Source: an uncultured Pelagibacteraceae bacterium (GTDB lineage Bacteria; Pseudomonadota; Alphaproteobacteria; Pelagibacterales; Pelagibacteraceae). From it: a stretch of DNA of 34,797 nt. Shown here piece after piece: positions 7,838-15,895 of this stretch (positions are counted from its first letter, which is position 1; every line of letters starts with the position of its first letter). A program made the position numbers and the translations under genes. Location: positions 1 to 34,797 of the forward strand of contig CABXYN010000012.1 in NCBI GenBank assembly GCA_902516395.1, in the 5' to 3' direction. The notes under the pieces were generated by a model. That model was given only the letters and a program-made list of their open reading frames with translations. It made no database searches and was not told the origin of the DNA.

Positions 7838-8689
7838 TTAGATTATTTCATCCTTAATTGTATTAGATAAAGTGCCAATTTCTGTGATTTCTATTTCAAC
7901 ATTATCTCCTGGCTTCATAAATATTGGAGGATTTCTTTTAAACCCTACCCCTCCAGGCGTACCAGTGACTAGTACATCACCAGCTCTCCATGCCATTGCT
8001 TTGGAGACATACGAAATTAAAATTGGAATATCAAAAATAAGTTGACTTAATTTAGCGTTTTGCATTACTTCACCATTTAATCTAGTTTCAATTGTTAGAT
8101 TTTTATAATCAGTAATGTCTTCAGCTAAAACCATGTGTGGACCAAAACTTCCTGTTTTTTCAAAGTTTTTACCCATTCCAAACTGTCTAGTGTGTCTCTG
8201 CCACTCTCTTACAGTACTCTCATTATAACATGAAAAACCAATTATATGTTTTAAAGCATCCTCAGGTTTTATATGTTTGCCACCTTCACCCATAATTACT
8301 GCCATCTCACCTTCAAAATCTAAACTTTGTGAAACAACGGGTCTTTGAATTGGTTGTAGGTGTGCAGTTTGACTTTCTGGAAATCGATGAAAAATTACTG
8401 GATTCTCTTCAACTGTTCTGTTGGTTTCTTTAACATGTTCACTATAATTTAAACCGACACAAATAATTTTTCCAGGATTTGGAATTAATGGTAAATATTC
8501 GATATCAGAGTCATTAATGTTGCCTGGATTATTTGATGCATAAGATTTTGCTTCTTCAATTCCTTGATTTGAAATTAAATCTTTAAGTGTATTTGAATTA
8601 GATACTTTTCCAGTTAGATCTGTAATTTTATTATTATTTATAATACCAAACTTATTTTGATCATTATATTTAAAAGAAATAAATTTCAT
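7838..8689 (-). CDS. Fumarylacetoacetate hydrolase family protein
   Basis: Mg2+-dependent acylpyruvate hydrolase/isomerase family member, 283 residues. The N-terminal ~70 residues form the short lid domain, followed by the family core starting at GKIICVGLNYSEHVKE. Metal-binding acidic residues are visible at DFEGEMAVIMG (Glu126 and Glu128). The usual third ligand Asp in the NDVSARDxQ motif appears as YNESTVREWQ, with Glu in place of Asp. The C-terminal GDVLVTGTPGGVGFKRNPP and KPGDNVEIEI motifs are standard. It is the first gene of the minus-strand group ending in the aromatic hydroxylase, so it probably hydrolyses or isomerises a ring-cleavage product. Ureidoglycolate-lyase-like or other acylpyruvate activity is possible. 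Confidence 0.85.
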   Translation of the reverse strand: MKFISFKYNDQNKFGIINNNKITDLTGKVSNSNTLKDLISNQGIEEAKSYASNNPGNINDSDIEYLPLIPNPGKIICVGLNYSEHVKETNRTVEENPVIFHRFPESQTAHLQPIQRPVVSQSLDFEGEMAVIMGEGGKHIKPEDALKHIIGFSCYNESTVREWQRHTRQFGMGKNFEKTGSFGPHMVLAEDITDYKNLTIETRLNGEVMQNAKLSQLIFDIPILISYVSKAMAWRAGDVLVTGTPGGVGFKRNPPIFMKPGDNVEIEITEIGTLSNTIKDEII

Positions 8690-8756
8690 GATTAATACTT
8701 TCTATTTTTGAGACTACTTATATGTTAATGTTTAAATAATTTGAAGCAACATTTTT
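8690..8756. promoter_or_regulatory. Divergent promoter region between the FAH-family gene and dctQ
   Basis: This 67-base AT-rich gap separates two divergently transcribed halves of one functional cluster. It must hold the promoters for both the catabolic/dctP operon and dctQM. Loose -35-like hexamers are visible on both strands, but no pair with convincing spacing stands out and no regulator gene is next to it. Confidence 0.35.
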
Positions 8757-9248
8757 ATGATTTCTAAAGTCAGTAAAGTTTTTGATTATTCGGCAATAGC
8801 TTCAGGCATTGTTTTGTTTTTATTAGCTGTATTAACTTTTTGTGACGTATTTGGAAGACGATTTTTAAATTCACCAGTTACAGGTACAATAGAGTTAGTT
8901 GAAATAGGAATGGCATTAGTAGCTTTCCTTGCAATGCCAAGAGCATTTTATTTAAATGCTAATGTTTCAGCAGATTTTATAAATAATTTAAATTTAGGTA
9001 TATTTAAAACGTACTTGGTAATTTTAAAATTTGTTTTAATGATATCGATTATGTCTTTAATGGCATATTCAACTACTTTGACTTCTTATAAATTTATGAT
9101 TAATCAAAGAGTAACGCTTGATTTAGAACTATATTTTTATCCATTTTATTTCATATGCTCTATTGGGATGTGGTTAAGTGTTTTTGCAATAATAATATGG
9201 TTTATTAAAACTATTTATAAAAATAACTCAAAATTAGAGGAATTATAA
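8757..9248 (+). CDS. dctQ: TRAP transporter small permease subunit, DctQ family
   Basis: Small membrane subunit of a TRAP transporter, 163 residues with four predicted helices (about 12-32, 47-65, 84-105 and 126-150). The family motif GRRFLNSPVTGTIELVE lies after the first helix. It is followed at once by dctM: the stop overlaps the dctM start by one base (TAATG), so the two are translationally coupled. Together with the divergently encoded DctP it would form a complete sodium-dependent importer. The ribosome-binding site is weak. Confidence 0.88.
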   Translation: MISKVSKVFDYSAIASGIVLFLLAVLTFCDVFGRRFLNSPVTGTIELVEIGMALVAFLAMPRAFYLNANVSADFINNLNLGIFKTYLVILKFVLMISIMSLMAYSTTLTSYKFMINQRVTLDLELYFYPFYFICSIGMWLSVFAIIIWFIKTIYKNNSKLEEL

Positions 9249-10558
9249 TGGGTTTAGAAGCTGTTATTAACGGAGGACTATCTTTCGCTGCTGTATTAAT
9301 TTTGATGGTATTAAATGTACCAATAGGAATTGCAATGTTGGTAGTGGGTTTTACGGGTTTTGCAATGATATCAGGGTTTGACCCTGCAATATTTGTTTTA
9401 GGTACCGCTCCATTTGATGCTGTTTCAAAATATACATTATCAGTGTTACCACTATTTGTTTTAATGGGAAACCTTGCCAATAGTTCAAATTTATCAAGAA
9501 ATTTATACGATGCAGCCTACGCAATAGTGGGTCACTACAAAGGTGGTTTAGCGATGTCTACAGTTGGAGCATGTGCAGGATTTGGAATGATTTGTGGATC
9601 TTCAATAGCAACAGCTGCAACAATGTCTCAAATGGCAGGCCCTGAAATGAGAAGGCATGGTTATAGCGATGCTCTTATAAGTGGCTCTATTGCTTCTGGG
9701 GGAACGCTTGGAATAATAATTCCACCAAGCGTTATTTTAGTAATATATGCGTATTTAACTGAACAATCAGTTCAAGAACTTTTTTTTGCAGCACTCGTAC
9801 CAGGAATAATAGCAGTGGTACTCTATATGATTGCAATAAGAGTTTATCTTTTAATTTACCCTTCACAAGGTGGGTATGGAACCAAGATGCCTTTAAAGGA
9901 AAGAGTTGCAGCTATCTCAAAAGTTTTTCCAATATTTTTAATATTTGCAATTATGATGGGCGGACTTTATTTAGGTTTCTTCACCGCTACAGAGAGTGCA
10001 GCAGTAGGAGTAATATTAGTTTTAGTTTTTATTTTTTTTAGAGGACAATTAAAATTAAGTCTGTTGAAAGATGCTGTGTGGACAACTATTAAAACTGTTG
10101 GTTCATTATATTTAATTGTAATTGGAGCAAGTATATTTAATTACCTTATAACTGTTACACAACTACCTTTTGCTGTAGTTGATTTTATAAATTATTTAGA
10201 ACTTTCTCCTTTAGGAATAATTTTAGTAATTTGTGCAATATATTTAGTGCTTGGTACTGTAATGGACTCTTTAGCAATGTTATTTTTAACTATTCCTGTA
10301 TTTTATCCAGTAATTGTTGATGCTGGAATTGATCCTGTATGGTTTGGAATATTTGCGGTAATAGTAGTCGAATTTGGGTTAATCTCACCTCCCGTTGGTA
10401 TGAATTTATTTGTTATTAAAAGCGTTATGCAAAAAACTCCTCTTCAAACCATATGGTTTGGAACTCTTCCTTTCTTACTGACAGATGTAATTAGACTTGC
10501 TTTAATAATAGCTTTTCCAGCAATATGTTTGTATTTGCCTAGTCTGATGAATCCATAG
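9248..10558 (+). CDS. dctM: TRAP transporter large permease subunit, DctM family
   Basis: Large transporting subunit of the TRAP system, 436 residues with about 12 membrane helices. Family motifs include the N-terminal VPIGIAMLVVGFTGF, the GSSIATAATMSQMAGPEM segment, GGTLGIIIPPSVILVIYA, and the C-terminal VVEFGLISPPVGMNLFVIK. The last two correspond to the helical hairpins that form the substrate and sodium site in the DctM fold. It ends 20 bases inside the 3' end of a convergent small gene. The system most likely imports the compound processed by the neighbouring hydroxylase, dioxygenase and FAH-family enzyme. Confidence 0.92.
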   Translation: MGLEAVINGGLSFAAVLILMVLNVPIGIAMLVVGFTGFAMISGFDPAIFVLGTAPFDAVSKYTLSVLPLFVLMGNLANSSNLSRNLYDAAYAIVGHYKGGLAMSTVGACAGFGMICGSSIATAATMSQMAGPEMRRHGYSDALISGSIASGGTLGIIIPPSVILVIYAYLTEQSVQELFFAALVPGIIAVVLYMIAIRVYLLIYPSQGGYGTKMPLKERVAAISKVFPIFLIFAIMMGGLYLGFFTATESAAVGVILVLVFIFFRGQLKLSLLKDAVWTTIKTVGSLYLIVIGASIFNYLITVTQLPFAVVDFINYLELSPLGIILVICAIYLVLGTVMDSLAMLFLTIPVFYPVIVDAGIDPVWFGIFAVIVVEFGLISPPVGMNLFVIKSVMQKTPLQTIWFGTLPFLLTDVIRLALIIAFPAICLYLPSLMNP

Positions 10559-10877
10559 TCTGATTGAAATTTTTAAAATAATTAAAATAAATTAAGCCAA
10601 AAATAGCACCAACAAGGATTAAAATATATTGATAGAATTTTAAAAGAACAAATACAACAGGAAGTTCTTTGCCAGGATTTTGAGCAATAAAATTTTCAGT
10701 TCCGTCTTTATATAAATCTATCGACCCAAAAGTTGCGTACAGACCATAAATAAAAATATAAACGCATGGAATTATTGCAATTAATAATAAAATTTTATTT
10801 TTTCTTATCAATTTTATTAGATTTGCGGAAACTCCAACTGTTACTAAACCGATTAAAGATAATATTAATGGATTCAT
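10539..10877 (-). CDS. Small membrane protein of unknown function
   Basis: Not recognised. The protein is 112 residues from the ATG at 10877. This start is preferred over the ATG at 10883 because a GGAG motif lies seven bases upstream of it and because its A overlaps the stop of the sulfatase gene (TAATG). Three hydrophobic helices are visible: about 3-20, 27-45 (LLLIAIIPCVYIFIYGLY) and a C-terminal one near 75-98. A polar loop, about residues 46-72, separates the second and third. It is the last gene of the mtnP-mtnA operon and overlaps the convergent dctM by 20 bases. Tight coupling to the sulfatase-like gene suggests a linked role, but none can be assigned. Confidence 0.6.
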   Translation of the reverse strand: MNPLILSLIGLVTVGVSANLIKLIRKNKILLLIAIIPCVYIFIYGLYATFGSIDLYKDGTENFIAQNPGKELPVVFVLLKFYQYILILVGAIFGLIYFNYFKNFNQTMDSSD

Positions 10878-12460
10878 TACCATACTCCTATCATAATACT
10901 GTCATCTTTAGTATAGTCTCTTTCTTTCAAAACAAATTCGTCTGTTGCTGCAACTCTATTTTTTCTATTAGTAATTCTTTTAAGTAGAATATCTTTCATT
11001 TCCTCAATAATTTTGGAATGGTTATGAGATTGTCCCAAATCATTAAATTCGTCTGGATCATTTTTTAAGTCAAACAATTGTGGTGGAAAACCTTTATAGT
11101 AAATATACTTCCAATTTTTGTTTCTAATCATATAAGCTCTTGCATCTGATGCTCCAATATTGAGAATTTTTCTTGCTTCGTTAAATGAGTAATCTATTTC
11201 GCTAAATACACTATCTTTCCAATTAGAAACTTCATTTCCTCTAATAATTGGTAACAATGATTGTCCCTCAAGGCGATGTTTACTTACATTGCTATCTACA
11301 GAGTCTAAAAAGGTAGGTAGTAAGTCTATAGCTTCCATAAATCTTTTTTCTCTTACTCCCCTATTATTGTCTGACAAATTGCTTGGATCATAAATTATCA
11401 TCGGAACTTTAACAATTTGTTCATGAAAAAGCTCTTTTTCTCCTAGCCAATGATCGCCCTGATAGTCACCATGATCTGATGTAAAAACTATCATTGTATT
11501 CTTCATATAATTTTTTTCTTCAAGAAAATTAAATAGTCTTCCAAGATTATCATCTATTTGTTTTATTAATCCCATGTATCCTGAAAGAACAGTGTTTCTC
11601 ACTTCTTCTCTTGAAAAAGTCTTTGAAATATTATTTTCCATGAAAGCTTTGTAGACTGGATGATCTATTTCCTTTTCAGTATTACTTCGATGAACTGGGT
11701 AAAATTGATTTGAGGAGTACATATTGTGATAAGGAGCAGGAGCAATGTATGGCCAATGAGGTTTAATAAATGATAAATGTAAAAACCAAGGTTCCTCTCC
11801 ACATTCTTGAATAAATTCCATTGATCTATTTGTCATAAATGCAGTTTCAGAATGTTCCTCTTTAACTCTTGCTGGTTTATTTGAATTTCTTAACCTCCAC
11901 CCGCTCAAAATATTTCCATTTTCATCCTCTGATGAATTTGCCCAACTATCCCAAGGATTATCACCCTCATATCCAAGTTTATTGAGCCAGTCATTGTAAG
12001 ATAGTTTTTTAGTTGAATTTTTAATGTGGTTATTAGGGTGAAGTCCGTCATCTCTTTCATAAGGATCAAATCCTGGTTCACTAACCGTCAGACCTATTTC
12101 TGTATCTTTTGAAATACCAAGTCTATTCATTCCATCTATATCGGGTCTCATATGTGTTTTACCAACAACTCCAGTCCTAATTCCAGATTGTCTCAAATAA
12201 TCTCCAATAGTTAGTTCACCGATTGGCAAAGGTATTTGGTTCCAAGTTGATCCATGGCTAAATACTGTTCTTCCGGTATAATAGGATGCTCTTGATGGGC
12301 CACAAACAGGGGCTTGGACATAAGCAGACTCAAACAAAACTCCTTTTTTTGCTAAACCGTCTATGTGAGGTGTTTTAAGGTGCGGATGACCATAACAAGA
12401 AAGATAATCAAATCTTAGTTGATCAGCCATTATAAATAAAATATTTTTAACTTTATTCAT
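10877..12460 (-). CDS. Sulfatase-family hydrolase (alkaline phosphatase superfamily)
   Basis: Type I sulfatase-like enzyme of 527 residues. It carries the full formylglycine signature CGPSR at 53-57 (Cys53 to be oxidised), inside PVCGPSRASYYTGR. It also has the metal-binding MADQ near residue 13 and a C-terminal metal site SDHGDYQGDHWLGEK (Asp329, His330). No signal peptide is seen, so it is probably cytoplasmic. The SDHGxxxGDH form is also common in phosphonate monoester hydrolases, so the substrate may be a sulfate ester, phosphonate ester or phosphodiester. The start overlaps the mtnA stop (TAATG), placing it in the methylthioadenosine salvage operon. No formylglycine-generating enzyme is encoded in the window. 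Confidence 0.85.
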   Translation of the reverse strand: MNKVKNILFIMADQLRFDYLSCYGHPHLKTPHIDGLAKKGVLFESAYVQAPVCGPSRASYYTGRTVFSHGSTWNQIPLPIGELTIGDYLRQSGIRTGVVGKTHMRPDIDGMNRLGISKDTEIGLTVSEPGFDPYERDDGLHPNNHIKNSTKKLSYNDWLNKLGYEGDNPWDSWANSSEDENGNILSGWRLRNSNKPARVKEEHSETAFMTNRSMEFIQECGEEPWFLHLSFIKPHWPYIAPAPYHNMYSSNQFYPVHRSNTEKEIDHPVYKAFMENNISKTFSREEVRNTVLSGYMGLIKQIDDNLGRLFNFLEEKNYMKNTMIVFTSDHGDYQGDHWLGEKELFHEQIVKVPMIIYDPSNLSDNNRGVREKRFMEAIDLLPTFLDSVDSNVSKHRLEGQSLLPIIRGNEVSNWKDSVFSEIDYSFNEARKILNIGASDARAYMIRNKNWKYIYYKGFPPQLFDLKNDPDEFNDLGQSHNHSKIIEEMKDILLKRITNRKNRVAATDEFVLKERDYTKDDSIMIGVW

Positions 12461-13533
12461 TATCTATTAAACATTTGTTTTAAACCCACAGTTGATGCCT
12501 GGCATATACCTTTCTCTGTAATTAAACCTGTTACATATTTTGCTGGAGTTATGTCAAATGCTAAATTCATCGATTTACTGTTTTCGGGATAAATTAAAAC
12601 TTTCTTGATATTATTTTTATCGTCTTTTCCTTCTATATAGGATAGTTCCGCAGAATTTCTTTCTTCAATAGGTATCTTATTATAATCTTTAGTTTCCCAA
12701 TCAATTGTGGAGCTTGGTAAAGCCACATAAAAGGGAACATTATTATCATGTGCTGCCAATGCCTTCAAATATGTACCAATTTTATTGCATACATCTCCGG
12801 TTGATAGAGTTCTATCTGTTCCAACAATGCACATATCAACCTCTCCTCTTTGCATTAAAATACCACCAGTATTATCTGTAATAATTGTATTTGGTATACC
12901 CTCTTCGTTCAATTCAAACGAAGTTAAATTTGCCCCTTGATTTCTTGGTCTTGTTTCATCGACCCATACATGAATTGGTATTCCTTTTTTATGTGCTTGA
13001 TAAATTGGTGAGGTTGCTGTTCCCCAGTCTATAGTTGCTAACCACCCTGCATTACAGTGAGTTAAGATATTAACAGTTTTATTATTTTTATTATAAATTT
13101 CTTCAATTATTTTTAGTCCATTAAATCCTATATTCTCACAAAAGTTGACATCTTCATCACATATTAATTTTGCTTCTTTTAATGCTACATCCAATAATTC
13201 ATCAGGCTTCACAAATGATAATTTATTATTCATTCTATGAATTGCCCATTGCAAGTTTATAGCTGTAGGTCTTGAATTAACTAATTCTTCTGAACTTTTT
13301 TTAATGAAATCTAAATTTTTATTTTCTTGTATTGCCAATACTATTCCATAAGCAGCAGCTCCACCAATAAGAGGTGCACCTCTTACCTCCATAGTTTTTA
13401 TTGCTTTTACCGCATCTTTTATTGTCTTTAAATCTTTAATAATAAAATGATGTGGAAGTTTGGTTTGATCAATTATTTTTACTACATTATTTTCATACCA
13501 AATTGTTCTATATTTTTTTCCATTTATTCTCAT
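12460..13533 (-). CDS. mtnA: S-methyl-5-thioribose-1-phosphate isomerase
   Basis: Cytoplasmic isomerase that converts methylthioribose-1-phosphate to methylthioribulose-1-phosphate. The 357 residues are normal for MtnA and contain the substrate motif MEVRGAPLIGGAAAYG (48-63), ILTHCNAG with Cys160, and VGTDR with Asp240. Cys160 and Asp240 are the catalytic pair of the Bacillus subtilis enzyme at the same numbers. The relatives aIF2B and ribose-1,5-bisphosphate isomerase lack this exact combination. The gene begins directly after the PhyH stop, with GGAG upstream, and overlaps the sulfatase start by one base. With mtnP upstream it forms the core of methylthioadenosine salvage. MtnB, MtnC and MtnD of the complete methionine salvage pathway are not in the window. 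Confidence 0.94.
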   Translation of the reverse strand: MRINGKKYRTIWYENNVVKIIDQTKLPHHFIIKDLKTIKDAVKAIKTMEVRGAPLIGGAAAYGIVLAIQENKNLDFIKKSSEELVNSRPTAINLQWAIHRMNNKLSFVKPDELLDVALKEAKLICDEDVNFCENIGFNGLKIIEEIYNKNNKTVNILTHCNAGWLATIDWGTATSPIYQAHKKGIPIHVWVDETRPRNQGANLTSFELNEEGIPNTIITDNTGGILMQRGEVDMCIVGTDRTLSTGDVCNKIGTYLKALAAHDNNVPFYVALPSSTIDWETKDYNKIPIEERNSAELSYIEGKDDKNNIKKVLIYPENSKSMNLAFDITPAKYVTGLITEKGICQASTVGLKQMFNR

Positions 13534-14325
13534 TTAATTACTCCAAACCACAGGAAACCAGTCTTTTCTCATTTTATCTCCTGGTTTTAAATCTATTCCT
13601 ACAAAAGGTGGGGAAGTTTCCCCTTTTCTATCAATGTATCTTACATCATCTCCAATAAATCTTGCAGAAAAAGCTTTACGACTTTTTTTGTCACTATTTC
13701 CTGAAGATGAATGTAAAGCTTTAAAATTAAATAATATTGCATCTCCCATATCCATCTCTGTACTAAAAATATTATTTTTATCTATATTTGGAATGTCCAT
13801 AAAATTCTTGTTATTTTTATACCAAAACGAGTCATTTGACCATTTAGTAGGTCTTACTAACATTGGTAACTTGTGGGATCCTTTTAAAACTTTTAGAGAG
13901 TTATCTTTTGATACACTATCTAATGGTATCCAGAAACTTCCTGTATCATTTCCGTCTACGCAATAATATGGAAGATCTTGATGCCATGGAGTTTCTTTTT
14001 TTGTGCCAGGTTCCTTTAAGAAAATGTGCTCATGGAATACCTGAATTATATTAGATTGAGTTGATTGAGCAACAATTTCTGCGGCTGGTGAATTAAAAAT
14101 AAAATCTTTAAATTCATCTATTCTTTGCCAATTACAATAGTCCTCAAAAAATCTTCCTCCATTTTGTTTTGAAACATTTTCTCTTCCATGAGAACTTGGG
14201 TTATTTAATACTTTTTTAAATCCCTTACTAAGTTTTTCAATCCAAGGTAAAAAAGCTTTTTTGATTAAAATTACGCCGTCTTTTTTATAATCTAGAATTT
14301 GCTTATCAGTTAATTTTAAAGTCAC
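13534..14325 (-). CDS. Phytanoyl-CoA dioxygenase (PhyH) family Fe(II)/2-oxoglutarate oxygenase
   Basis: Non-haem iron oxygenase of 263 residues. The metal triad is visible as His115 and Asp117 (TPWHQDLPYY) and His205 (FKALHSSSGN), with a following arginine (Arg216 or Arg222) suited to bind 2-oxoglutarate. The start is GTG and shares four bases (GTGA) with the mtnP stop, so translation is coupled. A family member between mtnP and mtnA is unexpected, since neither the methionine salvage pathway nor the known DHAP shunt needs one. It may oxidise an organosulfur or other small product of the operon. The family also includes ectoine hydroxylase and enzymes of secondary metabolism, so the substrate stays open. 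Confidence 0.88.
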   Translation of the reverse strand: MTLKLTDKQILDYKKDGVILIKKAFLPWIEKLSKGFKKVLNNPSSHGRENVSKQNGGRFFEDYCNWQRIDEFKDFIFNSPAAEIVAQSTQSNIIQVFHEHIFLKEPGTKKETPWHQDLPYYCVDGNDTGSFWIPLDSVSKDNSLKVLKGSHKLPMLVRPTKWSNDSFWYKNNKNFMDIPNIDKNNIFSTEMDMGDAILFNFKALHSSSGNSDKKSRKAFSARFIGDDVRYIDRKGETSPPFVGIDLKPGDKMRKDWFPVVWSN

Positions 14326-15194
14326 TTGTTTAAAACTCTACCGGCTACTGTTTTTAGTTTATCTTTTGTTTTTTGTGATCTTTTTTCTGGAGCAGTAATT
14401 ATAGCAACATCTAAACAATTATTTGTTGGATCATCAGGATCAATATGAGTTTCAAAATTATCAATTAGATTTTTAATCATGCTTTTTGCTTTAGAAGCAT
14501 TATCTAATAATACTTTTATTACTTTTTGGACATCAACATTTTCATGATCTGGATGCCAACAATCATAATCGGTCACCATTGAAACAGATGCATATCTAAT
14601 TTCTGCTTCTCTTGCTAATTTAGCTTCAGGCATATTTGTCATTCCGATCACATCGGCTTTCCATGATCTGTAAAGATTCGACTCAGCTAAAGTTGAAAAT
14701 TGTGGACCTTCCATTACAACGTAAGTTCCTCCCATTTGATAATCTATTCCTTCTTTTTTTATTGCATGCTCGCATGCATTCATTAAGCCTTTAGAGGTTG
14801 GGTGTGCCATTGATACATGAGCAACTATTTCCTCATCAAAAAAGCTTTTATTTCGAGCAAATGTTCTGTCTATAAATTGATCAACAATAACAAATTTACC
14901 GGGAGGCAAATTTTCTTTCAAAGAACCTACAGCAGATACAGATACAACATCTGTTACACCCAATTGTTTTAATGAGTCAATGTTTGCTCTAAAATTTATG
15001 TTTGATGGTGAAATAAAGTGTCCTTTACCGTGTCTTGGTAAAAAATAAACTTCTTTATTTTTATAAATTGCTTTTAAAATCTTATCTGATGGTTTTCCCC
15101 AAGGAGTGTTTAAATCTAATAATTCTCTGTCTTTAAACTCCTCAACATCGTAAAGACCACTTCCACCAATTATTGCTAATTTATTATTTGCCAT
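14322..15194 (-). CDS. mtnP: S-methyl-5'-thioadenosine phosphorylase
   Basis: Cytoplasmic phosphorylase that splits 5'-methylthioadenosine into adenine and methylthioribose-1-phosphate. The 290 residues carry the phosphate-binding IIGGSGLYDV (8-17), PRHGKGH (53-59), MEGPQFSTLAES (161-172) and GMTNMPEAKLAREAEI (184-199), and VTDYD (207-211), whose Asp residues recognise the adenine base. The GMTNMPEA form is typical of MtnP/MTAP rather than guanosine or inosine phosphorylase. It is the first gene of a coupled operon with the PhyH oxygenase and mtnA. Divergent apt, 37 bases away, can recycle the adenine. Confidence 0.94.
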   Translation of the reverse strand: MANNKLAIIGGSGLYDVEEFKDRELLDLNTPWGKPSDKILKAIYKNKEVYFLPRHGKGHFISPSNINFRANIDSLKQLGVTDVVSVSAVGSLKENLPPGKFVIVDQFIDRTFARNKSFFDEEIVAHVSMAHPTSKGLMNACEHAIKKEGIDYQMGGTYVVMEGPQFSTLAESNLYRSWKADVIGMTNMPEAKLAREAEIRYASVSMVTDYDCWHPDHENVDVQKVIKVLLDNASKAKSMIKNLIDNFETHIDPDDPTNNCLDVAIITAPEKRSQKTKDKLKTVAGRVLNK

Positions 15195-15231
15195 GTAAAA
15201 AGTAATTATATCTGAATTATAAATAACTATT

Positions 15232-15759
15232 ATGGATTTAAAAGATTATATTCGCTCAATTAAAGATTATCCTAAAAAAGGTATTTTATTTAGAGATATA
15301 ACCACATTAATAAAGAATGAGACTGCTTTTGAGGAGTCAATAAATCAAATTGTTGAGAGATCCAAAAAATTTAAAATAGATAAAATTGCTGCAATTGAAT
15401 CACGTGGTTTTGTGTTTGCATCTGCTGTTTCTTACATTTTAAAAAAACCATTCATAATGTTAAGAAAAAAAAATAAACTACCCGCTGATGTGCATTCAGT
15501 TGATTTTGAGCTTGAATATGGAACAGCAACAATAGAAGTTCATAAAGACTCAATTTCAGAAAATGACTCTGTTCTTATAATAGATGATTTGATAGCGACA
15601 GGAGGAACTGCTGAAGCTGCAGCAAAACTCGTAGAGATTTCTAAAGGAAATATTGCAGCCTTTATATTTGTCATAAATCTTTTTGATTTAGGTGGCTGTG
15701 ATAATCTTCTAAAAAAAGGTTACAAAGTTGAAAATTTGATGGATTTTCCTGGCCATTAA
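15232..15759 (+). CDS. apt: Adenine phosphoribosyltransferase
   Basis: Purine salvage enzyme converting adenine and PRPP to AMP. It has 175 residues, normal for Apt. The N-terminal half has the FRDITTL motif (20-26) and the GF/ESRGF flexible region (IESRGFVFASA). The PRPP loop is VLIIDDLIATGGTA with Asp118 and Asp119. The gene is divergent from mtnP with a 37-base gap, so adenine released from methylthioadenosine can be returned to the nucleotide pool. Its stop is only two bases from the 3' end of a convergent tRNA gene. Confidence 0.93.
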   Translation: MDLKDYIRSIKDYPKKGILFRDITTLIKNETAFEESINQIVERSKKFKIDKIAAIESRGFVFASAVSYILKKPFIMLRKKNKLPADVHSVDFELEYGTATIEVHKDSISENDSVLIIDDLIATGGTAEAAAKLVEISKGNIAAFIFVINLFDLGGCDNLLKKGYKVENLMDFPGH

Positions 15760-15761
15760 TT

Positions 15762-15838
15762 TGGTAGCGGGAAGTGGGATCGAACCACTGACCTCGGGCT
15801 TATGAGTCCCGCGCTCTAACCAACTGAGCTACCCCGCC
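15762..15838 (-). tRNA. tRNA-Met (CAU), elongator type
   Basis: A 77-base cloverleaf on the minus strand with encoded CCA (15762-15764). The D arm is GCTC/GAGC, the anticodon loop CTCATAA carries CAU, and the T arm is AGTGG-TTCGATC-CCACT. The acceptor stem GGCGGGG/TCCCGCT has G-U pairs at 1-72 and 7-66. The lack of a C1-A72 mismatch and of the initiator-type D arm argues against initiator tRNA. A lysidine-modified tRNA-Ile2 also carries CAU in DNA, but the sequence resembles alphaproteobacterial elongator Met. The 31-39 position reads A and G, a non-Watson-Crick pair at the base of the anticodon loop. Confidence 0.9.
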
Positions 15839-15895
15839 ATAAATTCTTGAAAGTTATAATAGAAATTTTATATAACGCAATCAACTATTAAAAAT

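Noticed and set aside
10877-12460. Choline sulfatase
   Set aside because: The active site is CGPSR with different surrounding sequence, and no betaine genes are nearby.
15762-15838. Initiator tRNA
   Set aside because: The D arm and acceptor end fit elongator type, and the C1-A72 mismatch is lacking.
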